Below, piece after piece: positions 18,534 through 26,983 of a stretch of 64,000 nt of DNA (its first letter is position 1; every line of letters begins with the position of its first letter). The stretch is taken from positions 638,178-702,177 of the forward strand of contig NZ_MU158697.1 of the NCBI RefSeq assembly GCF_015210005.1, read 5' to 3'. This stretch comes from Sphingobacterium hungaricum. Its GTDB lineage: Bacteria; Bacteroidota; Bacteroidia; Sphingobacteriales; Sphingobacteriaceae. Made by a program: the position numbers and the translations under genes. The notes beneath the pieces were generated by a model that was not told where the DNA came from, searched no databases, and saw only the letters and a program-made list of their open reading frames with translations.

Positions 18534-19037
18534 TTATCTTCCAAAATAAAAATCTTTCTTATCAATCCGATTTGGATCTTCTAATGGATATTCTCGGCGC
18601 ATTGGAAATACGTCCAATTCATCCATATTCAATATTCTGCGCAAATCCGGATGTCCTTCAAATTGAATTCCAAAGAAATCATAGGTCTCGCGCTCCATCC
18701 AATTCGCTCCGTTATAAACAGTTGTTGCTGTCGGAATGCTCGGATTTTCACCATCGATAAATACCTTGATTCGCAAACGAACATTGTAGACCATGGCATG
18801 TACATGATAAACAACGGCAAAAGCTTTCGGTTGATTTGGATAATGAACTGCCGTAATATCTGTCAGAAAATTCATCTTCAGATAGGCATCCTGTTTTAAA
18901 TATTGAAGAACTTCAATGATGGAATCTTTGCTGGTTTCAATTGTCAGTAAACCATGAGGTTCACCTATATTTTGAATTTGATCGCCAAACTTTTCAACAA
19001 GATGGTTAAGTAAAATCTGGTTATTCAATTTATCCAT
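18534..19037 (-). CDS. nuoC: NADH-quinone oxidoreductase subunit C (30-kDa homologue)
   Basis: 167 aa hydrophilic scaffold subunit of the connecting arm. The 30-kDa family signature is seen as [22 protein letters not shown] followed by PLEDP near the C-terminus. The gene overlaps nuoB by 8 nt. The length matches stand-alone NuoC proteins. Confidence 0.96.
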   Translation of the reverse strand: MDKLNNQILLNHLVEKFGDQIQNIGEPHGLLTIETSKDSIIEVLQYLKQDAYLKMNFLTDITAVHYPNQPKAFAVVYHVHAMVYNVRLRIKVFIDGENPSIPTATTVYNGANWMERETYDFFGIQFEGHPDLRRILNMDELDVFPMRREYPLEDPNRIDKKDFYFGR

Positions 19038-19584
19038 TATCTGTCGCTATTCCATATTTCTCAAGTAATTCTTTGTATTCTGGTGAATTACGTCTGTTTA
19101 ATGATTCTGTTTTTACGATGTCTTGCAAACGAAGAACACCATCTAAGATTGCTTCGGGTCTCGGTGGACATCCCGGCACATAAACGTCTACGGGAATGAT
19201 TTCGTCAATTCCCTGAAGAACTGAATAGGTGTCAAAAATTCCTCCGCTAGAAGCACAAGCTCCAACAGCGATTACCCAACGGGGTTCGGCCATTTGAAGG
19301 TATACTTGTTTCAAAACAGGAGCCATTTTTTTAGCGATGGTTCCCATTACAAGAAGCATGTCTGCTTGACGAGGAGAAAAACTTGGACGTTCAGCACCAA
19401 AGCGAGCCAAATCGTAGGTCGAACCCATGGTTGCCATAAATTCAATCCCACAACATGAGGTTGCAAACGGCAACGGCCATAGAGAATTTGCACGCGCTAA
19501 GCCAATTGCTTTGTCTAAACTCGTTGCAAAAAATCCAGCACCTTCAACTCCTGCAGGAGCTTCTGCCAATGTAATTTTACTCAT
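19030..19584 (-). CDS. nuoB: NADH-quinone oxidoreductase subunit B (cluster N2)
   Basis: 184 aa. It holds the terminal 4Fe-4S cluster N2, which reduces quinone. The tandem cysteines Cys44-Cys45 in [11 protein letters not shown] and the further ligands Cys110 (GACASSGG) and Cys139 (PGCPPRP) are all present. It lies 95 bp after nuoA, the largest gap in the operon; that gap shows no convincing promoter or terminator. Confidence 0.97.
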   Translation of the reverse strand: MSKITLAEAPAGVEGAGFFATSLDKAIGLARANSLWPLPFATSCCGIEFMATMGSTYDLARFGAERPSFSPRQADMLLVMGTIAKKMAPVLKQVYLQMAEPRWVIAVGACASSGGIFDTYSVLQGIDEIIPVDVYVPGCPPRPEAILDGVLRLQDIVKTESLNRRNSPEYKELLEKYGIATDNG

Positions 19585-19679
19585 GCGTTGTTTATAATTA
19601 TGTTTTGTTTAACGACAGCAAGATAATAATTATAATACTGTCCATGAAACACTAAGGTATATTTAGAATCATTCTAACG

Positions 19680-20051
19680 TTAGTGCCAGTCTAGTGCTTT
19701 TTTCTTTAAAATGTAGATAAAACCCAACAATAGCAAGCCCATAAAGATGAACATTTCGATCAATCCTTGCATGCCGAATTCACGGAAATTCACTGCCCAA
19801 GGGTACATAAAAATGACCTCAATGTCAAAAATCACGAACAGGATAGCGACTAGAAAATACTTGATCGAGAAAGGCTGACGCGCATTACCAATTACCTCTA
19901 CCCCTGATTCAAAGGAAGATAGTTTATTTTCCGTACGAACTTTGGGCCCAATCAAATGGGTGATAATTATCGTCGAAATTCCAAAGCCTGCAGCAACAGC
20001 TAATTGAATTAGAATAGGAACATAATCTACTGGAGCACTTTCTAATGGCAT
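19680..20051 (-). CDS. nuoA: NADH-quinone oxidoreductase subunit A
   Basis: 123 aa with three membrane helices. The conserved loop FESGVEVIGNARQPFSIKYF and the acidic helix AILFVIFDIEVIFMYPWAV identify it. First gene of the 14-gene nuo operon, so the operon promoter should lie in the 68 bp between its ATG and the neighbouring terminator. Only a weak -7 match (TTATTTTG near 20085-20092, minus strand) is visible there. Confidence 0.96.
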   Translation of the reverse strand: MPLESAPVDYVPILIQLAVAAGFGISTIIITHLIGPKVRTENKLSSFESGVEVIGNARQPFSIKYFLVAILFVIFDIEVIFMYPWAVNFREFGMQGLIEMFIFMGLLLLGFIYILKKKALDWH

Positions 20052-20118
20052 AGTATGAAAAGTTTAAATTAAGTTTACTAGGTGCAAAATAACAAAAATA
20101 AATTTTAGGGCAAACAAA

Positions 20119-20142
20119 AAGGGGCTTAAATTTAAGCCCCTT
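20119..20142 (-). terminator. Intrinsic terminator of the Ton/TPR operon
   Basis: AAGGGGCTTAAA and its exact complement form a perfect 24-bp palindrome. On the minus strand it is followed by TTTTTGTTTG, a good U-tract. It lies 20 nt after the stop of the TPR gene at 20163 and separates the seven-gene Ton operon from nuoA. Confidence 0.9.
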
Positions 20143-20162
20143 AACTGATAATTAATAAAATC

Positions 20163-21899
20163 TTATAATTGATCGTAAAATTGTAAAGCAAACTCATCTT
20201 CTGGATTCACTTTCAAAGTTTCTCCAAACAAAGCTTTTGCTTTAGCATTATCACCTTGGTAATATGCGTAGAATGCCAAATAGTTATTTGCATCAATTAA
20301 ATATTCGTTCGCGTTAGTTACATCTGGTTTAGCTTTAACAGCTTCAATTAATTTTGTAAAGCTATCTACAAATAAACCTTTTGCTTCCTCTGGATTGTAC
20401 ATTACGTTGTCTAATCCTAATTCCGCTAAACCTTTATAATACAAAGCAGGAATATAGTATTTATCTACATCTTCTTGCTTAGTTGCTTTTGTAACTGCTC
20501 CAAGAGCTGCAACTGCTTTTTCTAAATGTGGTTTAGCTTCTGCTAATTTAGCAAGACCACCATCTTCTACTTCTGGTTCGCCTTCTTTCACTGCAAGAAT
20601 CTTACTTCCAATACCGTACTCGCCTAATCCGATGTAGTAGTTTGCATCATAGTAGTAATCTGATTCAGGCATTGAAGCTGGAATCGCAAATAAACCAATG
20701 GCTGCTGGGACGTCTCCATCTGTGTATTTCGCAAATGCAGTCTCAGAAATCTCTGCTAATAAATCATCTTCTTCTGCTTGCTTAGCAATCGCTTCTTTTA
20801 ACAAACGAGTTCCTTCTTCATTGTTACCGATTCCGATATTCGCTAATCCAGCATACAAATAATCGCGAGGGATTAAACGCTCAGGCTGTACTTTTTCGAA
20901 TAATTGTTTTAAGTATTCAGCAGATTTAGCATAATCTTTATCTTGGTTGTATGCAATGTATCCTAAATAACGGAAAACTTTAGCATCAACACCAGGAGCA
21001 TTAGCCAATTCTTGAGAAACTGTTTTTAACTCATCATAGTTACCAGAGTATACCAAGAAATCGGCATAACGCGTTTTCGCTTCTACAGAGTTATCACCAG
21101 TCAAGCTCAAATACTTTTTATAGTTTTCTACTGCTTTTTGGTTGATTTCTCTATAATCCTCTTCTGGAGCTTTTAATGAAGACAAATAATATGTCTCTGC
21201 TAGCTCACGATAAATCGGTGCATAGTTTGGATTTTCGGTTCCTAACGTAGCCAATTGCTCTAGCACGATATCGTATGCTTGTGCTCTACGGCTGATAATT
21301 GCTTGACCAATTTTTGGATCTATTAAAGTTCCATCAATGTCCAATGCATCGCTATAGCTTAAATATGCTTGATTACTTTCACGTAAACCTGAATAAGCAT
21401 CACCCAATGCTACAGATACTTCAGCATCTTTCGCATTTTTAGCTTTCGCTTGAGTTAAATATTCAATTGCTTTTGTGAAATCTGGTTTTGGTGCATCAAT
21501 GTATGCACGTCCAACGTAGAACAAAGGCAAATAATCCTTTTTACCTAAGTTAGAAGTCGCTGTCGTAAATTTCGTTTGCGCAGCCGCTTCATTTCCTTTG
21601 TATAAATCAACGATACCTAAACCGACAACATTCAATTTTTCATTAGGCGCATTTGTTACACCTTCATTGAAAACGATCGCCGCCGAATCAATTTTATCAT
21701 TGATCAAATGAATCTGCCCTAAATAAAAATAGTTCTGCCCATCTTTCGCTTTCTTCACAACGAGTTGTTGCAGCATTCCTTTAGCCTTATCATACTGTTC
21801 AGCCTGCATTGCTGCTTTAGCCTCTTTTAAGTTTTGAGCGCTAGCTGAACCGACAGCACCCGCTAAAAGAAGACTCAAAAATAATTTGTTACTTGTCAT
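20163..21899 (-). CDS. Periplasmic TPR protein, last gene of the Ton operon
   Basis: 578 aa. Signal peptide residues 1-21 (MTSNKLFLSLLLAGAVGSASA) precede about a dozen TPR-type helix pairs spread over the whole protein, for example QYDKAKGMLQQLVVKKAKDG, PDFTKAIEYLTQAKAKNAKD and NAKAKALFGETLKVNPEDEF. No enzymatic motif is visible. It is the distal gene after exbB-exbD-exbD-tonB-small membrane protein-PstS-like lipoprotein, 28 nt after the latter. Inference: a periplasmic scaffold working with the Ton motor or the PstS-like partner. The specific role is not known to me. Confidence 0.85.
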   Translation of the reverse strand: MTSNKLFLSLLLAGAVGSASAQNLKEAKAAMQAEQYDKAKGMLQQLVVKKAKDGQNYFYLGQIHLINDKIDSAAIVFNEGVTNAPNEKLNVVGLGIVDLYKGNEAAAQTKFTTATSNLGKKDYLPLFYVGRAYIDAPKPDFTKAIEYLTQAKAKNAKDAEVSVALGDAYSGLRESNQAYLSYSDALDIDGTLIDPKIGQAIISRRAQAYDIVLEQLATLGTENPNYAPIYRELAETYYLSSLKAPEEDYREINQKAVENYKKYLSLTGDNSVEAKTRYADFLVYSGNYDELKTVSQELANAPGVDAKVFRYLGYIAYNQDKDYAKSAEYLKQLFEKVQPERLIPRDYLYAGLANIGIGNNEEGTRLLKEAIAKQAEEDDLLAEISETAFAKYTDGDVPAAIGLFAIPASMPESDYYYDANYYIGLGEYGIGSKILAVKEGEPEVEDGGLAKLAEAKPHLEKAVAALGAVTKATKQEDVDKYYIPALYYKGLAELGLDNVMYNPEEAKGLFVDSFTKLIEAVKAKPDVTNANEYLIDANNYLAFYAYYQGDNAKAKALFGETLKVNPEDEFALQFYDQL

Positions 21900-21927
21900 A
21901 ATCTATCTTTTATTCTTTTGTTTTATA

Positions 21928-22854
21928 CTAATTTATATTATCCTTAATTATTATTTCTCTTCCTGGCATTGAAGCAGGCAATAAGCCTGATTTCAGTACG
22001 ATTCGTTGCCCTCTATCGCCAGTCAAAAAAGCCGAAAATCCAATCCCTAATCCTGTATTTGGTTGATAGTTCAACACGTATATAGGTCTTGACAATGGAT
22101 ATGTTTCGGTTGCAAGACTAGATTGCGATGGCTTGTGAAACAAGCCGTCTTTTGCGCCTTCCCCATTGTTTTGGACGCTTAAGATACGAATTTTATCCTT
22201 TTCTCCAAAAGATTCGCTTGCATCAATGTATTGATTTAAGCTCATAACTCCTATCGAAGCAGGATTTGAAACTACAGCATTCAGAATTGCATCTACATCT
22301 TTTTGTGTCTGAACACTTTTTGAAGATACCGTCTCCAAATTTCCTAATTCTTTCAAATAACGCAACGCGCTTGAATTCAAATTGTCAAAAATCAGATTTG
22401 CACTGCCCTTTGTACTTCCATTCAACAGTTCAACAATATCCGAAACCCGGATACTCGTATCTGCGCTGGACTTATTCCCAACTAAAATTATGCCATCATA
22501 TCCAATTTTAAATATTCTTGGTGATATTGAACGTTGAGCGAAATATTCGTTTTCTTTCGCCGACAGTTCTCTCGTCAAAATTCCGATTGGAGCTTTGTCC
22601 GTCAACAAGGTATTTATAGCCAGAATTTCTGGCGCTGGAATCAAATTAACTTTGCTATTTGGATAAGATTGATGAAAAACATCGACTTGTTCTTGAATCA
22701 ATGGAAGTACAGATTCATCGACAGCAACATTTAGTGTTCCTGTCAAGATATCGTCTTTATCCGAAGCTTCAGCTTTTCCTTCTGTTTTGCTCGATTGGCA
22801 TGCCACAACGAAAACAAAAGCAAAAAGGAAAAAGATATTTACTAATCTCATCAT
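21928..22854 (-). CDS. PstS-like substrate-binding lipoprotein
   Basis: 308 aa. A lipoprotein signal with lipobox ending at Cys19 (VVACQSS) is followed by a periplasmic type-II binding-protein fold of the PstS/phosphate-binding kind (GTLNVAVDESVLPLI; DGIILVGNKSS; NPASIGVMSLNQYI; TGDRGQRIVLKSGLLP). No ABC permease or ATPase genes accompany it; instead it lies inside a Ton operon between a two-helix membrane protein and a TPR protein. Phosphate binding is plausible but not shown. It could instead act as a sensor or structural partner of TonB. The first of two adjacent ATGs is used. Confidence 0.82.
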   Translation of the reverse strand: MMRLVNIFFLFAFVFVVACQSSKTEGKAEASDKDDILTGTLNVAVDESVLPLIQEQVDVFHQSYPNSKVNLIPAPEILAINTLLTDKAPIGILTRELSAKENEYFAQRSISPRIFKIGYDGIILVGNKSSADTSIRVSDIVELLNGSTKGSANLIFDNLNSSALRYLKELGNLETVSSKSVQTQKDVDAILNAVVSNPASIGVMSLNQYIDASESFGEKDKIRILSVQNNGEGAKDGLFHKPSQSSLATETYPLSRPIYVLNYQPNTGLGIGFSAFLTGDRGQRIVLKSGLLPASMPGREIIIKDNIN

Positions 22855-22904
22855 ATTATTTAGAGCACAATTGCGTTAAAAAGATTAACATAGAACTAAA
22901 AAAA

Positions 22905-23147
22905 TTAATTCCTAAAGTTATTTTGCCATAATCTAGCAAAGCGCATGAAGGAATAGACAATCAGCAATACTCCAAAAAGAGTACGGTAAGTTGGGTCAAT
23001 TTGTAATGGAAAGCCTTTCCAGAATATAATAAGCAAGCCTAAAATAAAATAGAAGGCGAACATGCAAAGGCCCAAAATGGACAGAAATCGCTTTGATGGC
23101 GATTTCTGTCTATAATTATTTGTCTGTTGTTTATTAATCATAAACAA
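22905..23147 (-). CDS. Small two-helix membrane protein in the Ton operon
   Basis: 80 aa with two hydrophobic helices (about residues 22-43 and 56-72) and a basic N-terminus. No family is recognised. It starts 3 nt after the tonB stop and ends 50 nt before the PstS-like gene, so it is almost certainly co-transcribed. The reading frame is supported by this tight spacing and by the clean two-helix pattern. A perfect 12-bp inverted repeat (23080-23110) lies inside its early codons. The start could also be the Met at codon 3. Confidence 0.7.
   Translation of the reverse strand: MFMINKQQTNNYRQKSPSKRFLSILGLCMFAFYFILGLLIIFWKGFPLQIDPTYRTLFGVLLIVYSFMRFARLWQNNFRN
23080..23110 (-). repeat. Perfect hairpin inside the small membrane protein gene
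   Basis: GACAGAAATCGC (23080-23091) and its exact complement (23099-23110) are separated by 7 nt. It lies within codons about 13-23 of the 80-aa gene, 40-70 nt after the tonB stop on the same transcript. No long U-run follows (CATTTT on the minus strand). Confidence 0.75.
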
Positions 23148-23150
23148 TGA

Positions 23151-24023
23151 TTACATATTTGTTAAATCCAGACGGATCGGCATTTTAAACTGAACACGCA
23201 CAGGTCGTCCGTTTTGGATACCCGGTTTCCATTTTTTTGCCTTTTTAATAACATTCACCGCAGCTTGACCTGTTCCGTAAGATAAATCTCTAAGGACTTT
23301 AACATCCGTTAAACTTCCATCTTTCTCGACAACAAAGGTTACTTCAACTGTTCCTTTAACTCCAGCATCAATTGCGCCTTGAGGATACGAGTAGTTAGCT
23401 CCAATCCATTCACGGAAAGCATTGATACCACCAGGAGGCTGAGGAGCAATTTCCACTGACTCAAAAATCGTATTTGGATCACCATTAGGGTCTCCTGTTG
23501 CAGAACCTGTGATTTGACCTTCAACTTTCTTCGGGCCAAACTCTCCGGTTGGAACTCCAGAAGCTCCTTTTGTACCTTTTAAAGTAATACGAGCAGGAGT
23601 TTTATTGTCCTTTTTAATTTCTTCTTGAGAAACTACCTCTTCTTTTACTTGATTTTGAGGAACTACCTTAGGCTCTGGGAAACGCACCAAGTCTTCCGCA
23701 GGCGGTTCTTGGGCAATTCGTTGAGGAGGTGCTTCATCTGGTAAAGGCTCTTCTTCTTCCTCAGGCTCGGGTATCACTAAATCCTCAAGCGTAACTTCTG
23801 TAATTACAGGAGGCGCTTCTACTTGCTTATCAGGGAACAATTTCAGATTGAACGCTTTTGGGATACTGAATAAAGCAACCACACCGATAATAACCAACAA
23901 ACCAATGTTTGTTGCTCTCGGCGCTAGCTTGCGTAACTGATACGCACCGTATGCTTTATTTCTGTCTGCAAAAACGACATCTAGCCATTCGTCCTTGAAA
24001 ATATTTAATTTAGAACCAAACAT
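23151..24023 (-). CDS. tonB: Energy transducer TonB
   Basis: 290 aa. A cytoplasmic N-terminus (1-38, with the Bacteroidota-typical DRNKAYGAYQLRK) is followed by one membrane helix (about 39-56), a Pro/Glu-rich periplasmic spacer (about 68-130) and a C-terminal TonB domain (about 200-290). The domain includes YPQGAIDAGVKGTVEVTFVV, GTGQAAVNVIKKAKKWKPG and GRPVRVQFKMPIRLDL. It couples the ExbBD proton motor to outer-membrane receptors. It lies 18 nt after the second exbD and 3 nt before the small membrane protein gene. Confidence 0.94.
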   Translation of the reverse strand: MFGSKLNIFKDEWLDVVFADRNKAYGAYQLRKLAPRATNIGLLVIIGVVALFSIPKAFNLKLFPDKQVEAPPVITEVTLEDLVIPEPEEEEEPLPDEAPPQRIAQEPPAEDLVRFPEPKVVPQNQVKEEVVSQEEIKKDNKTPARITLKGTKGASGVPTGEFGPKKVEGQITGSATGDPNGDPNTIFESVEIAPQPPGGINAFREWIGANYSYPQGAIDAGVKGTVEVTFVVEKDGSLTDVKVLRDLSYGTGQAAVNVIKKAKKWKPGIQNGRPVRVQFKMPIRLDLTNM

Positions 24024-24041
24024 ATTTAAATATTTATAGCA

Positions 24042-24596
24042 TTAGTCATTGAATAGACTCTCGCTTTTTAAAACTTCAATTTCTTCGTCATTGATTTTAG
24101 AAATCATGTAGCGCTTGATATCCACAATTTTCATTTCATCTAATACGTCGATTAGATTGCGTGTTATGGATTTTTCACTAGGTCTGATAACTACAATCAA
24201 ATCCTTATCTGCCCCAGCTCTTTTTGGAACTTCTGCTTTCATTTGTTGTAAGACTTTGCGGATTCCCTCTTTACTGTAATCTACCGTAGTAGGTGGGTAA
24301 ATAGGATTAGCTAATTGTCCGTAGTACCATGAAATTTTATTGTCAGAACCTAATAACAATGTGATGGAACGATTATCGGCAATTTCCAAGTTATCGTTGG
24401 CATCCATTTTATTTTTGTCTGGCATCGCAATGTCCATTGCTTGAGGCTTATTCAAGGAGGTGGTTAACATGAAGAACGTGATTAGCAAGAAAGCTAAATC
24501 CACCATGGCTGTTAAGTCTACCTTACCACCAGATTTCTTTGCTCTTACCTTTCCGCCTTTTTTACCACCGCCGGAATCTTGATTTAATTCTGCCAT
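24042..24596 (-). CDS. exbD: Biopolymer transport protein ExbD (second copy, 184 aa)
   Basis: 184 aa. A basic, Gly/Lys-rich cytoplasmic N-terminus (about 1-26) is followed by one membrane helix carrying the proton-accepting Asp (VDLTAMVDLAFLLITFFML, Asp33) and a periplasmic ExbD/TolR domain. It lies between the longer ExbD (18-nt gap) and tonB (18-nt gap). The two paralogues share little outside the membrane helix, so they probably form a heteromeric stator or peptidoglycan-facing unit. Confidence 0.93.
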   Translation of the reverse strand: MAELNQDSGGGKKGGKVRAKKSGGKVDLTAMVDLAFLLITFFMLTTSLNKPQAMDIAMPDKNKMDANDNLEIADNRSITLLLGSDNKISWYYGQLANPIYPPTTVDYSKEGIRKVLQQMKAEVPKRAGADKDLIVVIRPSEKSITRNLIDVLDEMKIVDIKRYMISKINDEEIEVLKSESLFND

Positions 24597-24614
24597 TTTT
24601 CTTTTTTATTACTA

Positions 24615-25268
24615 TTATTCCGCAGCGCGCAATCCAGTTACAAAACTAAATTTGTTTTGTTTTTGGTTACGTAATGTTTCAATAATCAAATTAATCGATG
24701 GATATTTTTCTCCTGCGTCAGCTTTAATAGCCACTTTCATCGGCCCTGGATCTACAAAGTCATTGTCTTCTGCTTCACGATTTCTGTTGTAAGAAATTGT
24801 TGCAATCCGTGCTTGTTGTACCCAATGGTATAATTCATTGGAAACATTCTCTGTACTATCTACTGGAATACCTGTTTGGATTTGCTCCGTTCTCTTGTCA
24901 TTATCAAGAGAAAGAAGTTGTCTCAAATTTTTGATAGGAACTCCGACCTCATCTATGGCTTTAAATTTTTCATACTCCTCTTCCGAGAAAGCAATGCTAT
25001 ATTTTGAAGACATATTTCTAAGTGTTTCTACCCGAACTTCTGGGTTTTTAACACCAAAGAAAATCTTCTCACCTTTCACTGTGATCACACCTAAATTATC
25101 ATCTGGTAATTTATCTAGTGTGGTCGAAGCTGGAGTGTCTACAGGCATAACTTCCGGTTGACGAGCTGTTGCAGTCAAAACAAAGAATGTAAGCAATAGG
25201 AACGATACGTCACACATTGCTGTCATATCAATCGAAGTACTTTGTCTTTTTACTTTAGCTCTTGCCAT
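24615..25268 (-). CDS. exbD: Biopolymer transport protein ExbD (first copy, 217 aa)
   Basis: 217 aa. A short basic N-terminus is followed by a membrane helix with two aspartates (SIDMTAMCDVSFLLLTFFVL, Asp14 and Asp20) and a periplasmic domain longer than in the second copy. The C-terminal part (KVAIKADAGEKYPSINLIIETL) is the usual ExbD/TolR fold. It lies 101 nt after exbB, the widest gap among the first genes of the operon, and 18 nt before the second exbD. Confidence 0.92.
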   Translation of the reverse strand: MARAKVKRQSTSIDMTAMCDVSFLLLTFFVLTATARQPEVMPVDTPASTTLDKLPDDNLGVITVKGEKIFFGVKNPEVRVETLRNMSSKYSIAFSEEEYEKFKAIDEVGVPIKNLRQLLSLDNDKRTEQIQTGIPVDSTENVSNELYHWVQQARIATISYNRNREAEDNDFVDPGPMKVAIKADAGEKYPSINLIIETLRNQKQNKFSFVTGLRAAE

Positions 25269-25369
25269 TTTTTTACCTCTTTAATTTTATTAACAATTCT
25301 ATTCGTTTTAATTAAGATGCTTTTTCATATTTATTTCCATAAATAAATATGAAAAAAGCAACGAAATTT

Positions 25370-26200
25370 TTATTTGTGGTTCGAAGCGTACGTTTGTACG
25401 ATTGAGAAACCAGCCTCATCGATAGAATAAGTTAACTTGTCAATTTTCGCAGTTAAGATGTTGTACATAATAATCGCAAAAGTTGAAGTTGCAATACCAG
25501 TTGCTGTATTGATTAAGGCTTCCGAGATACCGTTTGCCAATTTAGCTGAATCTGGAGCACCACCTGTTGCTAATGCTGAGAAGGCCTTGATCATACCTGT
25601 TACCGTTCCTAATAAACCTGTTAATGTACCGATAGATACTAATGTTGCTAAAACATTTAAGTTTTTCTCTAACATTGGCATTTCTAAAGCAGTAGTTTCT
25701 TCAATTTCTTTTTGAATTGCTAAAGCAGATTTTTCAGAATCAAGTCCTGGATTTGCAGAAACGTCTTTGTATTTCAATAAACCAGCTTTGATTACGTTAG
25801 CTACAGAACCTTTTTGTTTATCACACTCAGAGATCGCTGCATCAATGTTACCGCCATTGATTAATTGTTGAACTTTTCTTACAAAATTTCCTACGTTGCC
25901 AGTTCCTGAAGCTTTACTGATTACGATAAAACGTTCGATAGAGAATACCCAAACCATAAGGAATAAACCAATAAGGATAGGTACAATTACACCTGCGTGA
26001 TAGATCATACCACCGTAGTTACCCGGAAGTGGTTGATTTTCTCTATTACCATCGATAAAGTTTGAAGGAGCTCCCATTACGAATTCCCAAACGATATATC
26101 CGAGGATAAAACAAATGATAATTGCTAAACTCGCAAATAAATTACTTGAATTGCCGCTCTCTTGTTTTGCTGGGCTAGTAGTTTTTGGTGCGTTTGCCAT
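25370..26200 (-). CDS. exbB: MotA/TolQ/ExbB proton channel family protein
   Basis: 276 aa with an extended N-terminus containing an extra hydrophobic segment (about 22-45). The family's three helices follow, with LTGLLGTVTGMIKAFSALA and the C-terminal GIATSTFAIIMYNILTAKID region. It forms the pentameric proton channel that, with ExbD, energises TonB. First gene of the seven-gene operon, preceded by a -7 box TATATTTG at 26293-26300 and a leader of about 88 nt. Confidence 0.93.
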   Translation of the reverse strand: MANAPKTTSPAKQESGNSSNLFASLAIIICFILGYIVWEFVMGAPSNFIDGNRENQPLPGNYGGMIYHAGVIVPILIGLFLMVWVFSIERFIVISKASGTGNVGNFVRKVQQLINGGNIDAAISECDKQKGSVANVIKAGLLKYKDVSANPGLDSEKSALAIQKEIEETTALEMPMLEKNLNVLATLVSIGTLTGLLGTVTGMIKAFSALATGGAPDSAKLANGISEALINTATGIATSTFAIIMYNILTAKIDKLTYSIDEAGFSIVQTYASNHK

Positions 26201-26292
26201 TTTTCTAATTTTTAGATTTTTTACTGTTGTTTAATATAATGTTTAATTCAATTTGTGCAATTGTTTGGCGTTTATTTTGCCTAAAAGCAAAA

Positions 26293-26300
26293 CAAATATA
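26293..26300 (-). promoter_or_regulatory. -7 box of the exbB operon
   Basis: TATATTTG on the minus strand is an exact TAnnTTTG match. The -33 region is T-rich but lacks a clear TTG. The predicted leader of about 88 nt before the exbB ATG at 26200 has no recognised riboswitch. Confidence 0.5.
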
Positions 26301-26628
26301 CTATTTTGTGTTAAAAATAAAATTTTAATTGCTTTTAAAATATAGTTTCATAAAATTTCTGCAATAAATCTCGGAATGAACATCAGCGGACATCTTATCC
26401 CGATTAGGTACCACATTTGAAATAGTTAGATTGACCATATATTTTACAATGAAAATCATTTTTTTTCTTAAATGCAAATTATTAAAATATTAAATGTTAA
26501 AAATAAGTGAGTGTTTACTCATTTCTTGTTAATAATTCTACACACGCTAATTCAACGCTTAAAGAACCGAAATAGTATGTTTTTGTTCTTAACTATTTTA
26601 AAAAAAATTATTCTATAAGTGTAAACAT
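26301..26628. other. AT-rich non-coding stretch between the SUI1-like gene and the exbB promoter
   Basis: With the exbB leader this makes a 428-bp gene-free interval. It is very A/T-rich and contains a minus-strand hairpin near 26505-26524. A second, bulged inverted repeat lies around 26370-26408 (AATC...GATT arms with GGGAT/ATTCC). No open frame longer than a few dozen codons or RNA gene is supported. It probably holds the 3' end of the SUI1 transcript and the upstream control region of the Ton operon. Confidence 0.5.
26505..26524 (-). terminator. Weak hairpin terminator after the SUI1-like gene
   Basis: An 8-bp stem (AAGTGAGT with ACTCATTT, one G-U pair) with loop GTTT. On the minus strand it is followed by ATTTTTAA. 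It lies about 105 nt beyond the stop of the SUI1-like gene. Confidence 0.4.
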
Positions 26629-26979
26629 TTATCCACCAACACCTTTTACTTGGAAACCTTCTGATTCTAAATAGGCCATTATCTTTAGTTTAAAATCTCC
26701 CTGTATTAAAATCTCCCCATCTTTGGCAGACCCGCCAACCCCACATTTTTGTTTCAATGTTTTCGCCAAATTATTTAAATCTTCGTCAGAACCTATAAAA
26801 CCCGTTATTAATGTAACGACTTTCCCCTTTCTAGACTTACGATCTAAAGCGACTTTTAGTTTTTGCTGCCTGTTGGGCAAAGTCTCTCTATCGGTAATTT
26901 CTTCGGATGAAACGTAATCATAATTGTCTGCTGTGGAATAAACAATCCCTTCAAACCGCTGTTTTTTCTCTTTTGCCAT
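26629..26979 (-). CDS. SUI1/YciH-type translation initiation factor
   Basis: 116 aa. The C-terminal two thirds is a SUI1/eIF1 domain (KVVTLITGFIGSDEDLNNLAKTLKQKCGVGGSAKDGEILIQGD), with the conserved KCGVGG and IQGD segments. Bacterial YciH proteins are thought to influence fidelity of translation initiation; the exact role is unsettled. It is 4 nt after the lipid kinase gene, so co-transcribed with it. The N-terminal 35 residues are lineage-specific. Confidence 0.9.
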   Translation of the reverse strand: MAKEKKQRFEGIVYSTADNYDYVSSEEITDRETLPNRQQKLKVALDRKSRKGKVVTLITGFIGSDEDLNNLAKTLKQKCGVGGSAKDGEILIQGDFKLKIMAYLESEGFQVKGVGG

Positions 26980-26983
26980 GCCT

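Noticed and set aside
7153..20051. Possible alternative respiratory complex because NuoG is short
   Set aside because: All 14 nuo subunits including the NADH-oxidising NuoE and NuoF are present in standard order, so this is an ordinary Complex I with a lineage-type NuoG.
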